In this document: positions 1 to 6,846 of the stretch, in pieces
Layout: every line of letters starts with the position of its first letter
Position numbering within the stretch: position 1 is the stretch's first letter
Assembly (NCBI RefSeq): GCF_036906915.1
Contig: NZ_JBAKHX010000038.1
Location: forward strand, 15,653-79,652
Length of the DNA: 64,000 bases
Reading direction: 5' to 3'
DNA from: Phytohabitans sp036906915
Lineage (GTDB): Bacteria > Actinomycetota > Actinomycetes > Mycobacteriales > Micromonosporaceae
Translations under genes and position numbers: made by a program
Notes under the pieces: model-generated
Database searches by the model: none
Told to the model about the DNA's origin: nothing
Seen by the model: the letters and a program-made list of their open reading frames with translations, nothing else

Positions 1-1
1 C

Positions 2-1342
2 GCCGAGATCCAGGCGGACCTCGTTCGGGACCCGCTGGTCGCCACCGGGCAATTGCTCGTCGAGGCTGGCCTGGCGACACCCGATGAGCTGATCTCCCGG
101 TACGACGAGGTGGGCTGGCAGGTTCGCAAGGTGGCCGAGGAGGTGCTGGGCGAGCCCAAGCTCGACGGGGCGGCGGAGATCGTCGCGCCGCTGGCGCCGC
201 GCCGGCCCGTGCGGGTGGCCCGTGCCATCGCCGACGCTTCCAGCCGCGCCCTTGGGCCGGGGGCCGCGGCGCGGGCTGCCGGGTTCGGCGACAACCTGCC
301 CGAGGAGGCGGGCCCGCTCACCCTCGCCCAAACGATCAACGCGGGGCTCGCCGACGGCATGGTCACCCATTCGGGGATGGCGGTCTTCGGCGAGGACGTG
401 GCGCTCAAGGGCGGCGTGTACGGGGTGACGAAGGGGCTGCGGGACAGATTCGGAGCGTCCCGGGTGTTCGACACGCTGCTCGACGAGACCTCCATCCTGG
501 GGCTCGCGCTGGGCACCGGGCTGGCCGGGATGCTGCCGGTCCCGGAGATCCAGTACCTGGCGTACCTGCACAACGCCGAGGACCAGCTGCGCGGCGAGGC
601 GGCCACGATGCAGTTCTTCTCCCGGGGCGCCTACCGCAACCCGATGGTGGTGCGGATCGCCGGGCTGGCGTACCAGGAGGGCTTCGGCGGGCACTTCCAC
701 AACGACAATTCGGTGGCAGTACTGCGGGATGTTCCTGGTCTTGTGGTCGCGGTGCCGGCGCGGGCCGACGATGCCGCGCCGATGCTCAGGTCGTGCCTTG
801 CCAGCGCGGCGGTCGACGGCAGCGTCTGCGTCTTCTTGGAGCCGATCGCGCTGTACCACACGCGCGACCTGTACGCGGACGGCGACGGTGAGTGGCTGGC
901 GCCCTACCTGCCGCCGGGCGAGTGGGCCGCCGGCCACGTCCCCGTCGGGCGGGCCCGGGTATACGGGGTGGGCTCCGCCGAAGACCTGACGATCATCACG
1001 TTCGGAAACGGCGTTCGGATGTCGCTGCGGGTGGCCGCCCGGCTCGCCAGTGAGGGCGTCGGCTCGCGCGTGGTCGACCTGCGCTGGCTGTCGCCGCTGC
1101 CAGTGGCCGACATCGTCCGGGAGTCCGCCGCCACCGGCCGGGTGCTGGTCGTCGACGAGACGAGGCGTTCCGGCGGGGTCGGTGAGGGCGTTGTCGCAGC
1201 CCTGGTCGACGGAGGATACGTGGGCTCGGCGCGTCGTATCGCCTCGGTTGACTCGTTCATCCCGCTTGGGCCGGCGGCTCGGCACGTTCTGGTCACGGAA
1301 GATGCCATCACCCAGGGTGCCCGGGCGCTGTTGGCGCGGTAA
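2..1342 (+). CDS. Thiamine-dependent 2-oxoacid dehydrogenase E1, fused alpha/beta type (3' part)
   Basis: The reading frame is open from base 2, so the start lies outside the window; a TTG at 53 is internal. The first ~60 residues resemble the end of an E1-alpha module. From about base 290 a transketolase-type E1-beta module follows, with the GEDVALKGGVYGVT segment, EIQYLAYLHNAEDQL, and a C-terminal transketolase domain (LTIITFGNGVR, VVDLRWLSPLP). Such E1 proteins decarboxylate a 2-oxoacid (branched-chain or pyruvate-like) on thiamine diphosphate and pass the acyl group to a lipoyl E2. The substrate cannot be told from this fragment. The M. tuberculosis counterpart region carries aceE next to ahpE, but this protein is the fused alpha/beta kind rather than an AceE homologue in layout. 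The family is sometimes mislabelled MFS transporter in databases. Confidence 0.85.
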   Translation, partial: AEIQADLVRDPLVATGQLLVEAGLATPDELISRYDEVGWQVRKVAEEVLGEPKLDGAAEIVAPLAPRRPVRVARAIADASSRALGPGAAARAAGFGDNLPEEAGPLTLAQTINAGLADGMVTHSGMAVFGEDVALKGGVYGVTKGLRDRFGASRVFDTLLDETSILGLALGTGLAGMLPVPEIQYLAYLHNAEDQLRGEAATMQFFSRGAYRNPMVVRIAGLAYQEGFGGHFHNDNSVAVLRDVPGLVVAVPARADDAAPMLRSCLASAAVDGSVCVFLEPIALYHTRDLYADGDGEWLAPYLPPGEWAAGHVPVGRARVYGVGSAEDLTIITFGNGVRMSLRVAARLASEGVGSRVVDLRWLSPLPVADIVRESAATGRVLVVDETRRSGGVGEGVVAALVDGGYVGSARRIASVDSFIPLGPAARHVLVTEDAITQGARALLAR

Positions 1343-1451
1343 ATTCCCTTCCACTCGGTGCGCCACTTGCGCACGAGGGCACAACTGTGTGGACTACGCG
1401 CTATCGACGTCGGCAGGCGTCGGGAGTGTTGAGATGAGGAGGCACGCGACA

Positions 1452-1889
1452 GTGAGCGCGACCGCTGGTCAGGCCGCCGACGGCGTTCGGAGCCTGGCGG
1501 ACCGGTTCGGCATCGAGCCGGGGATGGTGGTCATGGAGATGGGGTACGACGATGACGTCGACCAGGATCTCCGCGACGCCCTGACCGACCGCTGCGGGGA
1601 GCTGGTCGACGAAGACACGGACGAGGTCGTCGACGCGGTGCTGGTGTGGTACCGCGAAGGCGACGGTGACCTTTTCGAGCTGCTCGTCGACGCCCTGCAC
1701 CCGCTCGCCGACAACGGTGTGGTGTGGCTGCTGACGCCCAAGGCCGGACGGCCTGGTCACGTCGAGCCGAGTGACATCAGTGAGGTCGCACCCACGGCCG
1801 GACTACAGCAGACCTCGACGGTCAACGCGGGCCGAGACTGGAGTGCCGCCAGGCTGGTGCTGCCCCGCGCCGCCCGTTCGAAGAAGTAG
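1452..1889 (+). CDS. DUF3052 family protein
   Basis: A 145-residue acidic cytoplasmic protein without membrane segments. It carries the DUF3052 hallmarks: LADRFGIEPGMVVMEMGYDDD near the N-terminus, then DFRD-like acidic stretches and the VVWLLTPKAGRPGHVEPSDI core. GTG at 1452 is preferred over ATG 1434 because AGGAGG (1437-1442) lies 9 nt before it. The biochemical function of the family is unknown. In mycobacteria a homologue sits beside ahpE, as here. The C-terminus ends in a basic tail (RAARSKK). Confidence 0.88.
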   Translation: MSATAGQAADGVRSLADRFGIEPGMVVMEMGYDDDVDQDLRDALTDRCGELVDEDTDEVVDAVLVWYREGDGDLFELLVDALHPLADNGVVWLLTPKAGRPGHVEPSDISEVAPTAGLQQTSTVNAGRDWSAARLVLPRAARSKK

Positions 1890-1976
1890 CCGAGCCACCC
1901 TGTCCCGGCCGGCGGCGCGCTCCGCCGCCGGTCTATCGTCGTGTGCGGGAAACCTGGGTGAGAGAAAGGCTTCTTC

Positions 1977-2441
1977 ATGCCGATCGAGGTGGGCGCGGAG
2001 GCGCCCGACTTCCTGCTGCGCGACCAAAACAACCAGGAGGTGCGGCTTCGCGACTACCGGGAGCGCCAGCACGTGCTCCTGGTGTTCTACCCGCTGGCCT
2101 TCACGGGCACCTGCCAGGGTGAGCTGTGCGAGGTGCGCGACAACCTCAACGAGTACGTCAACGACGAGGTCCAGGTGCTGACCGTCAGCGTCGACTCCGT
2201 CTACAGCCACAAGGTGTGGGCCGAGCGGGAGGGCTTCGAGTTTCCTCTGCTGTCCGACTTCTGGCCGCACGGTGCGGTGGCGCAGGCGTACGGGGTATTC
2301 AACGCCGAGCGTGGCTTCGCCAACAGGGGCACCTTCATCATCGACAAGGCCGGCGTGGTGCGGTTCGCCGAGCAGAACATGCCCGGAGAGGCCCGTGACC
2401 AGGTCGCCTGGCGGAAGGCGCTGGCCGAGCTGACGGCGTGA
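1977..2441 (+). CDS. ahpE: AhpE-type peroxiredoxin
   Basis: A 154-residue thioredoxin-fold peroxidase that reduces hydroperoxides through a peroxidatic cysteine. The active-site motif P39-LAF-T43-GT-C46 is intact, so C46 is the expected peroxidatic residue. A second cysteine at C51 lies one helical turn further on. M. tuberculosis AhpE is a one-Cys enzyme, so C51 could give this protein an internal resolving thiol; this is inference. A weak purine-rich ribosome site (gagaaagg) precedes the ATG. The gene follows DUF3052 by 87 nt in the same direction, and the pair is conserved in mycobacteria. Confidence 0.93.
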   Translation: MPIEVGAEAPDFLLRDQNNQEVRLRDYRERQHVLLVFYPLAFTGTCQGELCEVRDNLNEYVNDEVQVLTVSVDSVYSHKVWAEREGFEFPLLSDFWPHGAVAQAYGVFNAERGFANRGTFIIDKAGVVRFAEQNMPGEARDQVAWRKALAELTA

Positions 2442-2528
2442 TCCGGCGGCTTCGGCCGCATGATCTGGCTTGCGCGTGGCGGTCGGTGACGGCAAGGTAA
2501 GCTTGCCGCCGCCGGCTGACGTGCGTGC

Positions 2529-2603
2529 GGGCGCGTAGCTCAGTGGAAGAGCACTCGCCTTACAAGCGAGGGGTCGCAGGTTCGAAACCTGCCGCGCCCA
2601 CCA
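2529..2603 (+). tRNA. tRNA-Val (anticodon TAC)
   Basis: A complete 75-nt cloverleaf. Acceptor strands are GGGCGCG (2529-2535) and CGCGCCC (2593-2599), with discriminator A2600 and an encoded CCA at 2601-2603. The anticodon stem is CTCGC/GCGAG (2554-2558/2566-2570) around loop CTTACAA, giving anticodon TAC at 2561-2563, which reads GTA valine codons. The T arm is GCAGG-TTCGAAA-CCTGC. It stands alone between ahpE and the hemerythrin gene. Confidence 0.97.
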
Positions 2604-2688
2604 TCAATCCTGCCGCGGTGCCGGTTTGCCGCACCCGCCATCGGGTATCCCCAACCCCGCCATTGCTGGAGGTTGCGAGGAGGGGACG

Positions 2689-3285
2689 ATGGCGTCCGAT
2701 GCGGTGACCTTGATCAAGAACGACCACCGGGTGATGGAGCGGTTGTTCGATCAGATGAAGTCGCGGAAGGGTGACCGCGCAGCCCTGTTGAAGGAGTGCG
2801 TTGCCCGGCTGTCCGCCCACTCGTGGGCCGAGGAGGAGCGGGTGTACCCCGCGATCGTCAAGGCGGACCCGCCCGAGCAGGGCGAGGTGTATCACGGCGT
2901 GGAGGAGCACCACGAAGCCGAGCAGCTGATGCACAAGCTGGAGGAGATGGACCCGAAGAGTGCGGAGTTCGAGAGCACTCTCGACGAGTTCATCGAGGCC
3001 GTGAAGCACCACGTCGAGGAGGAGGAAACCAAGATCCTCCCGGCGCTGACCAAATCGGTCGGCGCGGACCGCCTGGTGGAGTTGGGCGCGGCGTTCGAGG
3101 AGCGGCGGCTGGCGGTGCTGACCGAGCACGGATTCCTCGACGGGCCACCCGGCCAGGGTGGCGCCGGTACGAGTGCCGATATGAGTAAAGAGGAGCTGTA
3201 CGAGCAGGCCAAGGAGGCCGACGTGCCGGGCCGCTCGAAGATGACCAAGGAGGAACTGGCGGAGGCGGTGCGCAAGGCCGGCTGA
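2689..3285 (+). CDS. Hemerythrin-domain protein with Rho-N-like tail
   Basis: A 198-residue soluble protein. Residues ~5-145 form a hemerythrin HHE-type four-helix bundle with candidate di-iron ligands in NDH13R, AHSWAEEERVYP, HHEAEQ and KHHVEEEETKILP. It could bind O2, NO or iron; physiological role unknown. Residues ~163-198 (SKEELYEQAKEADVPGRSKMTK...) resemble the small helical Rho-N/SAP-like module often attached to actinobacterial hemerythrins. ATG 2689 is chosen because a GAGGAGGGG stretch ends just before it. The longer frame upstream overlaps the tRNA and is rejected. Confidence 0.9.
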   Translation: MASDAVTLIKNDHRVMERLFDQMKSRKGDRAALLKECVARLSAHSWAEEERVYPAIVKADPPEQGEVYHGVEEHHEAEQLMHKLEEMDPKSAEFESTLDEFIEAVKHHVEEEETKILPALTKSVGADRLVELGAAFEERRLAVLTEHGFLDGPPGQGGAGTSADMSKEELYEQAKEADVPGRSKMTKEELAEAVRKAG

Positions 3286-3302
3286 CCCTCCTGGGTGATC
3301 GG

Positions 3303-3332
3303 GGCGCCTCTCGCAACGACGCGAGGGGCGCC
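3303..3332 (+). terminator. Hairpin after the hemerythrin gene
   Basis: A 12-bp stem, GGCGCCTCTCGC (3303-3314) with GCGAGGGGCGCC (3321-3332), has one T-G wobble and a 6-nt loop. No T tract follows, which is common for high-GC actinobacterial terminators. It lies 17 nt after the stop codon. Confidence 0.55.
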
Positions 3333-3343
3333 TCGCTCGATCG

Positions 3344-3415
3344 TCAGACCAGGCCGTTCTCGTACGCGATGATCACCAGGTGGACGCGGTCGCGGGCATC
3401 GAGCTTGGTGAAGGC
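3344..3415 (-). pseudogene. C-terminal stub of a NarL/LuxR-type response regulator
   Basis: On the minus strand, the 22 codons before a TGA at 3344-3346 read FTKLDARDRVHLVIIAYENG-LV. This is the standard last helix and tail of NarL/FixJ response regulators (compare ...KLGLRDRVQAVVxAYExGLV). Homology stops at about 3412, right where the convergent-side neighbour DUF6098 ends at 3415; the rest of the regulator is absent. The stub therefore marks a deletion or insertion junction. It has no start of its own and is unlikely to be translated. Confidence 0.65.
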
Positions 3416-3867
3416 TACGTGCGGCGGTCCAGCGGGCCCCACTCGTCGGAGTGTTGGGCGTTGATCAGGTGTTCGGACTCCGTGAGGGCGCGTTCGGCGA
3501 TCCAGGCGATCGGGCGGCGGCAGCGGACCAGTGGCTCGTTGTCAGGTCCGCGGCCGATCTCCTCACCGGCCAGCACCCATGGCCGTACGCCGGGACCGCG
3601 CAGCTCCCGAAGGTGCCGGTAGTCGTACAGCCGGCGCGCCACCCACAGCAGCACCGGCCGGTCGCCCCACCACCGCTCGACGGCGAGCGGATTCGCGGAG
3701 AGGCCGGGCAGGGGCACGCCGGTGAGCGCGTCGCGGCTGGTCTGCTCATCGGGGTCGGTCAGGTCGGCGCCCGGCCCCTTCGACCATCGGACGTACAGGT
3801 CCGAGTCTTCCTTCTCGACGAGCGCCGCCAGCTCGTGGAGCGTGTCGATAGTCGGAAGATCGGTCAT
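3415..3867 (-). CDS. DUF6098-like conserved protein
   Basis: A 150-residue soluble protein. Visible landmarks are DLYVRWSKGPGADL, the repeated WWGDRP/LLWVARRLYDYRHLRE core, and a C-terminal PIAWIAERALTESE segment. This matches an actinobacterial family of unknown function (DUF6098, recalled). Its ATG overlaps the TGA of the upstream DUF3040 gene by ATGA, so the two are probably translationally coupled. The 3' end abuts a truncated response-regulator remnant. No enzymatic motif is apparent. Confidence 0.75.
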   Translation of the reverse strand: MTDLPTIDTLHELAALVEKEDSDLYVRWSKGPGADLTDPDEQTSRDALTGVPLPGLSANPLAVERWWGDRPVLLWVARRLYDYRHLRELRGPGVRPWVLAGEEIGRGPDNEPLVRCRRPIAWIAERALTESEHLINAQHSDEWGPLDRRT

Positions 3868-4118
3868 CGGCTGCCCGTGATCGCCAGTGTGCCGGCGACC
3901 ACGATCAGTACCGTGCACACGCTTGCCCCGAGCCAGCCACCGGCGTACGCGAATGCCGGCACGGCGGCCCAGAGCAGCACGGCGACGGCGACCAGCGTCG
4001 ACCCCCATCGCCGCCGACCCTGGTCTCCGACGCCCATCCGGGCGAAGAACTCGGGGTCGGTCGTGCGCAGTTGCTGCGCGATCTCGTCCAGCCGACGCTG
4101 TTCGTCTCCGCTGATCAT
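3864..4118 (-). CDS. DUF3040 family small membrane protein
   Basis: An 84-residue protein. The N-terminal helix MISGDEQRRLDEIAQQL is typical of DUF3040, followed by two hydrophobic segments at ~41-60 and ~63-80 that should span the membrane. The start at 4118 is preferred over a 14-codon longer frame because GGAAGGG stands at ribosome-site distance. It is the first gene of a two-gene unit with DUF6098. Function is unknown. Confidence 0.8.
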   Translation of the reverse strand: MISGDEQRRLDEIAQQLRTTDPEFFARMGVGDQGRRRWGSTLVAVAVLLWAAVPAFAYAGGWLGASVCTVLIVVAGTLAITGSR

Positions 4119-4409
4119 GGCGCGGCCCTTCCACCCGGTGTTGGGCCTGAAATACCCCACGTACGGGCGCGATATGCGAGGGCATGTGCCATATCGGTGA
4201 GGGTCTACCTCGCGGCACTCTTAGCTGAACCTTAAATCTCGCTGTGGTGGTCATCCGTAACAACGTCATCGACGTTGGGTCGTACGGGTCGATTTGTGCT
4301 GCTCCGCCGCTACGTCGCGGGAGCCGCCGGAGGGTGGCGGGGTGCAACACCGGCTTAAGCGTTACAGGTGACCCCTCGTGGGCGTCTTGAGCCGATGAAG
4401 AAGGTTAAC

Positions 4410-4452
4410 TACCGTCCCGTATCGCCGCAGTGGGAAGAGAATCGGGACGGTA
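4410..4452 (+). promoter_or_regulatory. Inverted repeat directly before the DUF1800 start
   Basis: TACCGTCCCG (4410-4419) and CGGGACGGTA (4443-4452) form a perfect 10-bp inverted repeat with a 23-nt spacer. Its right arm ends one base before the ATG at 4454. The spacer contains GGGAAGAGA, the only plausible ribosome site. It could be an operator or an RNA hairpin that masks initiation. Confidence 0.45.
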
Positions 4453-4453
4453 C

Positions 4454-6469
4454 ATGGCTGACCGGAATGTGCCACGCCGCCGACCGTACGAGGAAGGTCG
4501 GTGGGAGAGTCAGGTCGTCTCCACCGCTGACAGCACAACCCGCAAGCCCCACTCCCATCACTACCGCCCGTACCAGCCGCCGCCACCGCGTCACCGGGCC
4601 CCAGCGGAGCCAGCGCGCAGGGCGGAGCCGGCGCGCAGGGCGGAGCCGGCACGCAAGCCGGAACGCGCGCGCCGCGCGCCGCGCGAGGTACCACCGAGCA
4701 AGGTCGGGCGCCGCAGCGCGCTGCTCGCGCTCGGCACGCTGATCGCCGGTACCGCCGCCACGCGCACCCAGAAGGGTGGTCGCGTCGTCGACTGGGTACT
4801 CGGGCGCAGCCAGGCGACCGGCGGTGGCGCCGGCACGGGTGCGGGTGTCGTGCCCGACCGTCCGTCGGGCCAGCAGCCGAGCACCGTGCGCACCTACCCG
4901 GAGCAGAACGAGTCGTACATGGGCTCCAAGGCCGGCGACGCGCTGAAGAAGAACGCGCCCGCCGGCGGCCGCCGGTTCTCCAGTCCCGCGATCGCGGCGA
5001 ACGCCACGAAGGTCACCGTCGACACCGTGCTGTCCAACGACCCGGCCCGGCACCTCGCCAGCCGGTTGACGTTCGGCCCCACGCCGAAGGTCATCGAGGA
5101 GATCAACCAGCTCGGCATCGACGAGTGGATCGAGGTGCAGCTCGCTCCGGAGCGGATCGCGGAGACGCCGGCCGAGAAGAAGCTCGCCGAGCTCACCACG
5201 CTGGGCATGACGATCCCGCAACTGCGGGCGGCGCGCGCCGACCACGAGGCGAAGGGCATCCGGGCCGACGAGGAGGCCGTGCAGGCGACCATCGCCCGGC
5301 AGATCTGGTCTGACCGGCAGCTCTTCGAGGTCATGGTCGACTTCTGGAACGACTTCCTGCACGTGCCCGCGTTCTACGAGGGCTCGCAGGTGCAGCGGGC
5401 GTCGTTCGACCGCGACGTGATCCGGCGGTACGCCCTCGACAACTACCCGGACATGCTGGTGGCCGCCAACCAGCACCCGGCACTGCTCACCTACCTCGGG
5501 CAGAACGCGTCCACAAAGGATCGCGTCAACGAGAACCTCGCGCGGGAAAACCTGGAGCAGTTCTCGGTGGGCGTCGACGGCGGATACACCGAGAACGACG
5601 TGCGGCAGGCGGCGCTGCTCCAGACCGGCCACGGCGTCAAGGGCGACCAGTACGCGTACCGGTCGGGCGACCACCACGTCGGCCCCGTGAAGATCATGGG
5701 CTTCTCGCACCCGAACGGCTCGGCCGCCGGTGGCGAGCGCGCCACCGAGGAGTACCTGCGTTTCCTCGCCAGCCACCCGGCGACCGCGCGGGCGATCGCC
5801 GCCAGCCTCGCCACCCGCTTCGTCTCCGACACGCCGCCGAAGTCCCTTGTAGACCGGCTGGCGAAGAGCTACACGGTCAACCGTGGCCGGATCAAGCCGG
5901 TGCTCATGGAACTGCTGAGCTCGTCGGAGTTCTGGGCGTCCGTGGGGCAGAAGGTGCGCCGGCCGTTGGAGTACGTCATCGCCACCTACCGGGCGCTCGG
6001 GGTGTCACACCGGACGCCGGCCGGATACCAGCCGGGGCCGGACAGCGGCGGCCGCACGCCGTTCGCCGACGGGCTCCGGCAGCTCCAGCAGAAACTGGAA
6101 GAGCTGGGCCAGTACCCGATGGGCGCGCCGACGCCCGGCGGGTACCCGGACGTCTTCGTCGCCTGGACGTCGGCCGGGTCCATTGTGAACTGCTGGAACG
6201 AGGCGGGCGACGCCATCGTCGGCCGGCGGTCGATGTTCACATACGTCAAACCGGAGCAGCTCGCCGGCGCGGCGCCGGCCACCGCCGGCCCGTACCTGGA
6301 GGCCCTCGCGAAGCGGCTCGTCTTCCAGTCGATCAGCATCCGGGAGCGTGTCCTGATCCTCGGCATCGCCGGCCTCACCCCCGATACGCCGGTCGACCCG
6401 ACGCTGAACGGCGCCATAGTCCCCATCGCGCGTGCGATCCTCGCCTCACCCCAACACCACCTGAGGTAG
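4454..6469 (+). CDS. DUF1800 family protein with long Arg/Pro N-terminus and Tat-like signal
   Basis: A 671-residue protein. Residues 1-80 are charged and proline-rich, with tandem EPARRA units at ~52-69. A twin-arginine segment KVGRRSALLALG (RR at 86-87) precedes a hydrophobic stretch to ~103, suggesting Tat export despite the unusually long n-region. The DUF1800 body begins at ~ARHLASRLTFGPTP and contains FWNDFLHVP, DMLVAANQHPALLTYLG and ENLARENLEQFSVGVDGGYTE (split here for length). DUF1800 proteins are usually encoded with DUF1501 partners, as here, and their activity is undescribed. ATG 4454 is chosen over GTG 4430, although its ribosome site is poor and overlapped by an inverted repeat. 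Confidence 0.88.
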   Translation: MADRNVPRRRPYEEGRWESQVVSTADSTTRKPHSHHYRPYQPPPPRHRAPAEPARRAEPARRAEPARKPERARRAPREVPPSKVGRRSALLALGTLIAGTAATRTQKGGRVVDWVLGRSQATGGGAGTGAGVVPDRPSGQQPSTVRTYPEQNESYMGSKAGDALKKNAPAGGRRFSSPAIAANATKVTVDTVLSNDPARHLASRLTFGPTPKVIEEINQLGIDEWIEVQLAPERIAETPAEKKLAELTTLGMTIPQLRAARADHEAKGIRADEEAVQATIARQIWSDRQLFEVMVDFWNDFLHVPAFYEGSQVQRASFDRDVIRRYALDNYPDMLVAANQHPALLTYLGQNASTKDRVNENLARENLEQFSVGVDGGYTENDVRQAALLQTGHGVKGDQYAYRSGDHHVGPVKIMGFSHPNGSAAGGERATEEYLRFLASHPATARAIAASLATRFVSDTPPKSLVDRLAKSYTVNRGRIKPVLMELLSSSEFWASVGQKVRRPLEYVIATYRALGVSHRTPAGYQPGPDSGGRTPFADGLRQLQQKLEELGQYPMGAPTPGGYPDVFVAWTSAGSIVNCWNEAGDAIVGRRSMFTYVKPEQLAGAAPATAGPYLEALAKRLVFQSISIRERVLILGIAGLTPDTPVDPTLNGAIVPIARAILASPQHHLR

Positions 6470-6472
6470 GTC

Positions 6473-6721
6473 ATGTCCGAGCTAACTGGCGCTCGCCTGC
6501 GCTCGCGCGGGTCATGCGCCCCAAAGCCTCCCTGTAGCCGCCGGTCGCTACGGTCGCTGCGTTCGTGGCCCGCGCTGCGCGCGGGCGGTTCGGGCGCTGG
6601 AATCCGCCCTGTAGCCGCCAGTCGCTTCGGTCGCTTCGCTCCCTGCGCTTGGTGGCGGCTGCGGGCGGCGCGCCCTCACGGCTCCCTTCGCTTTGTGGCG
6701 GCTGCGGGAGGCGGCGCATGA
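6473..6721 (+). other. Leader ORF A (82 codons), coupled to leader ORF B
   Basis: An ORF starting 3 nt after the DUF1800 stop and ending in TGA at 6719-6721, which overlaps ATG 6718 by ATGA. It begins MSELTGARLRSRGSC and ends VAAAGGGA. Composition is Arg/Ser/Ala rich with repeated RSLRS; no known domain. It may be only a translational bridge and not a functional protein. Confidence 0.4.
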
Positions 6722-6842
6722 CCGAGCTAGCTGGCGCTCGCCTGCGCTCGCGCGGGTCATGCGCCCCAAAGCCTCCCTGTAGCCGCCAGTCGCTCCAGTC
6801 GCTGCGCTCCCTGCGCTTGGTGGCGGCTGCGGGAGGCGGCGC
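6473..6842 (+). repeat. Duplicated leader region between DUF1800 and DUF1501
   Basis: A 77-nt segment at 6473-6549 recurs at 6718-6794 with 74 of 77 matches. Each copy starts with an ATG followed by CCGAGCTA.CTGGCGCTCG. Smaller repeats (tgtagccgccagtcgct, ttggtggcggctgcggg) recur between and after them. Both the second copy and the DUF1501 gene are preceded by the same CGGGAGGCGGCGCATGACC context, so the start-codon environment itself has been duplicated. No other gene-like content was seen in these 370 nt. Confidence 0.85.
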
Positions 6843-6846
6843 ATGA
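6718..6846 (+). other. Leader ORF B (42 codons), coupled to DUF1501
   Basis: The second repeat copy encodes MTELAGARLRSRGSC... to VAAAGGGA, with GGGAGG 6 nt before its ATG. Its TGA (6844-6846) overlaps the DUF1501 ATG (6843) by ATGA. It is near-identical at both ends to leader ORF A. It looks like a bridging mini-ORF that feeds ribosomes into DUF1501. Confidence 0.45.
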
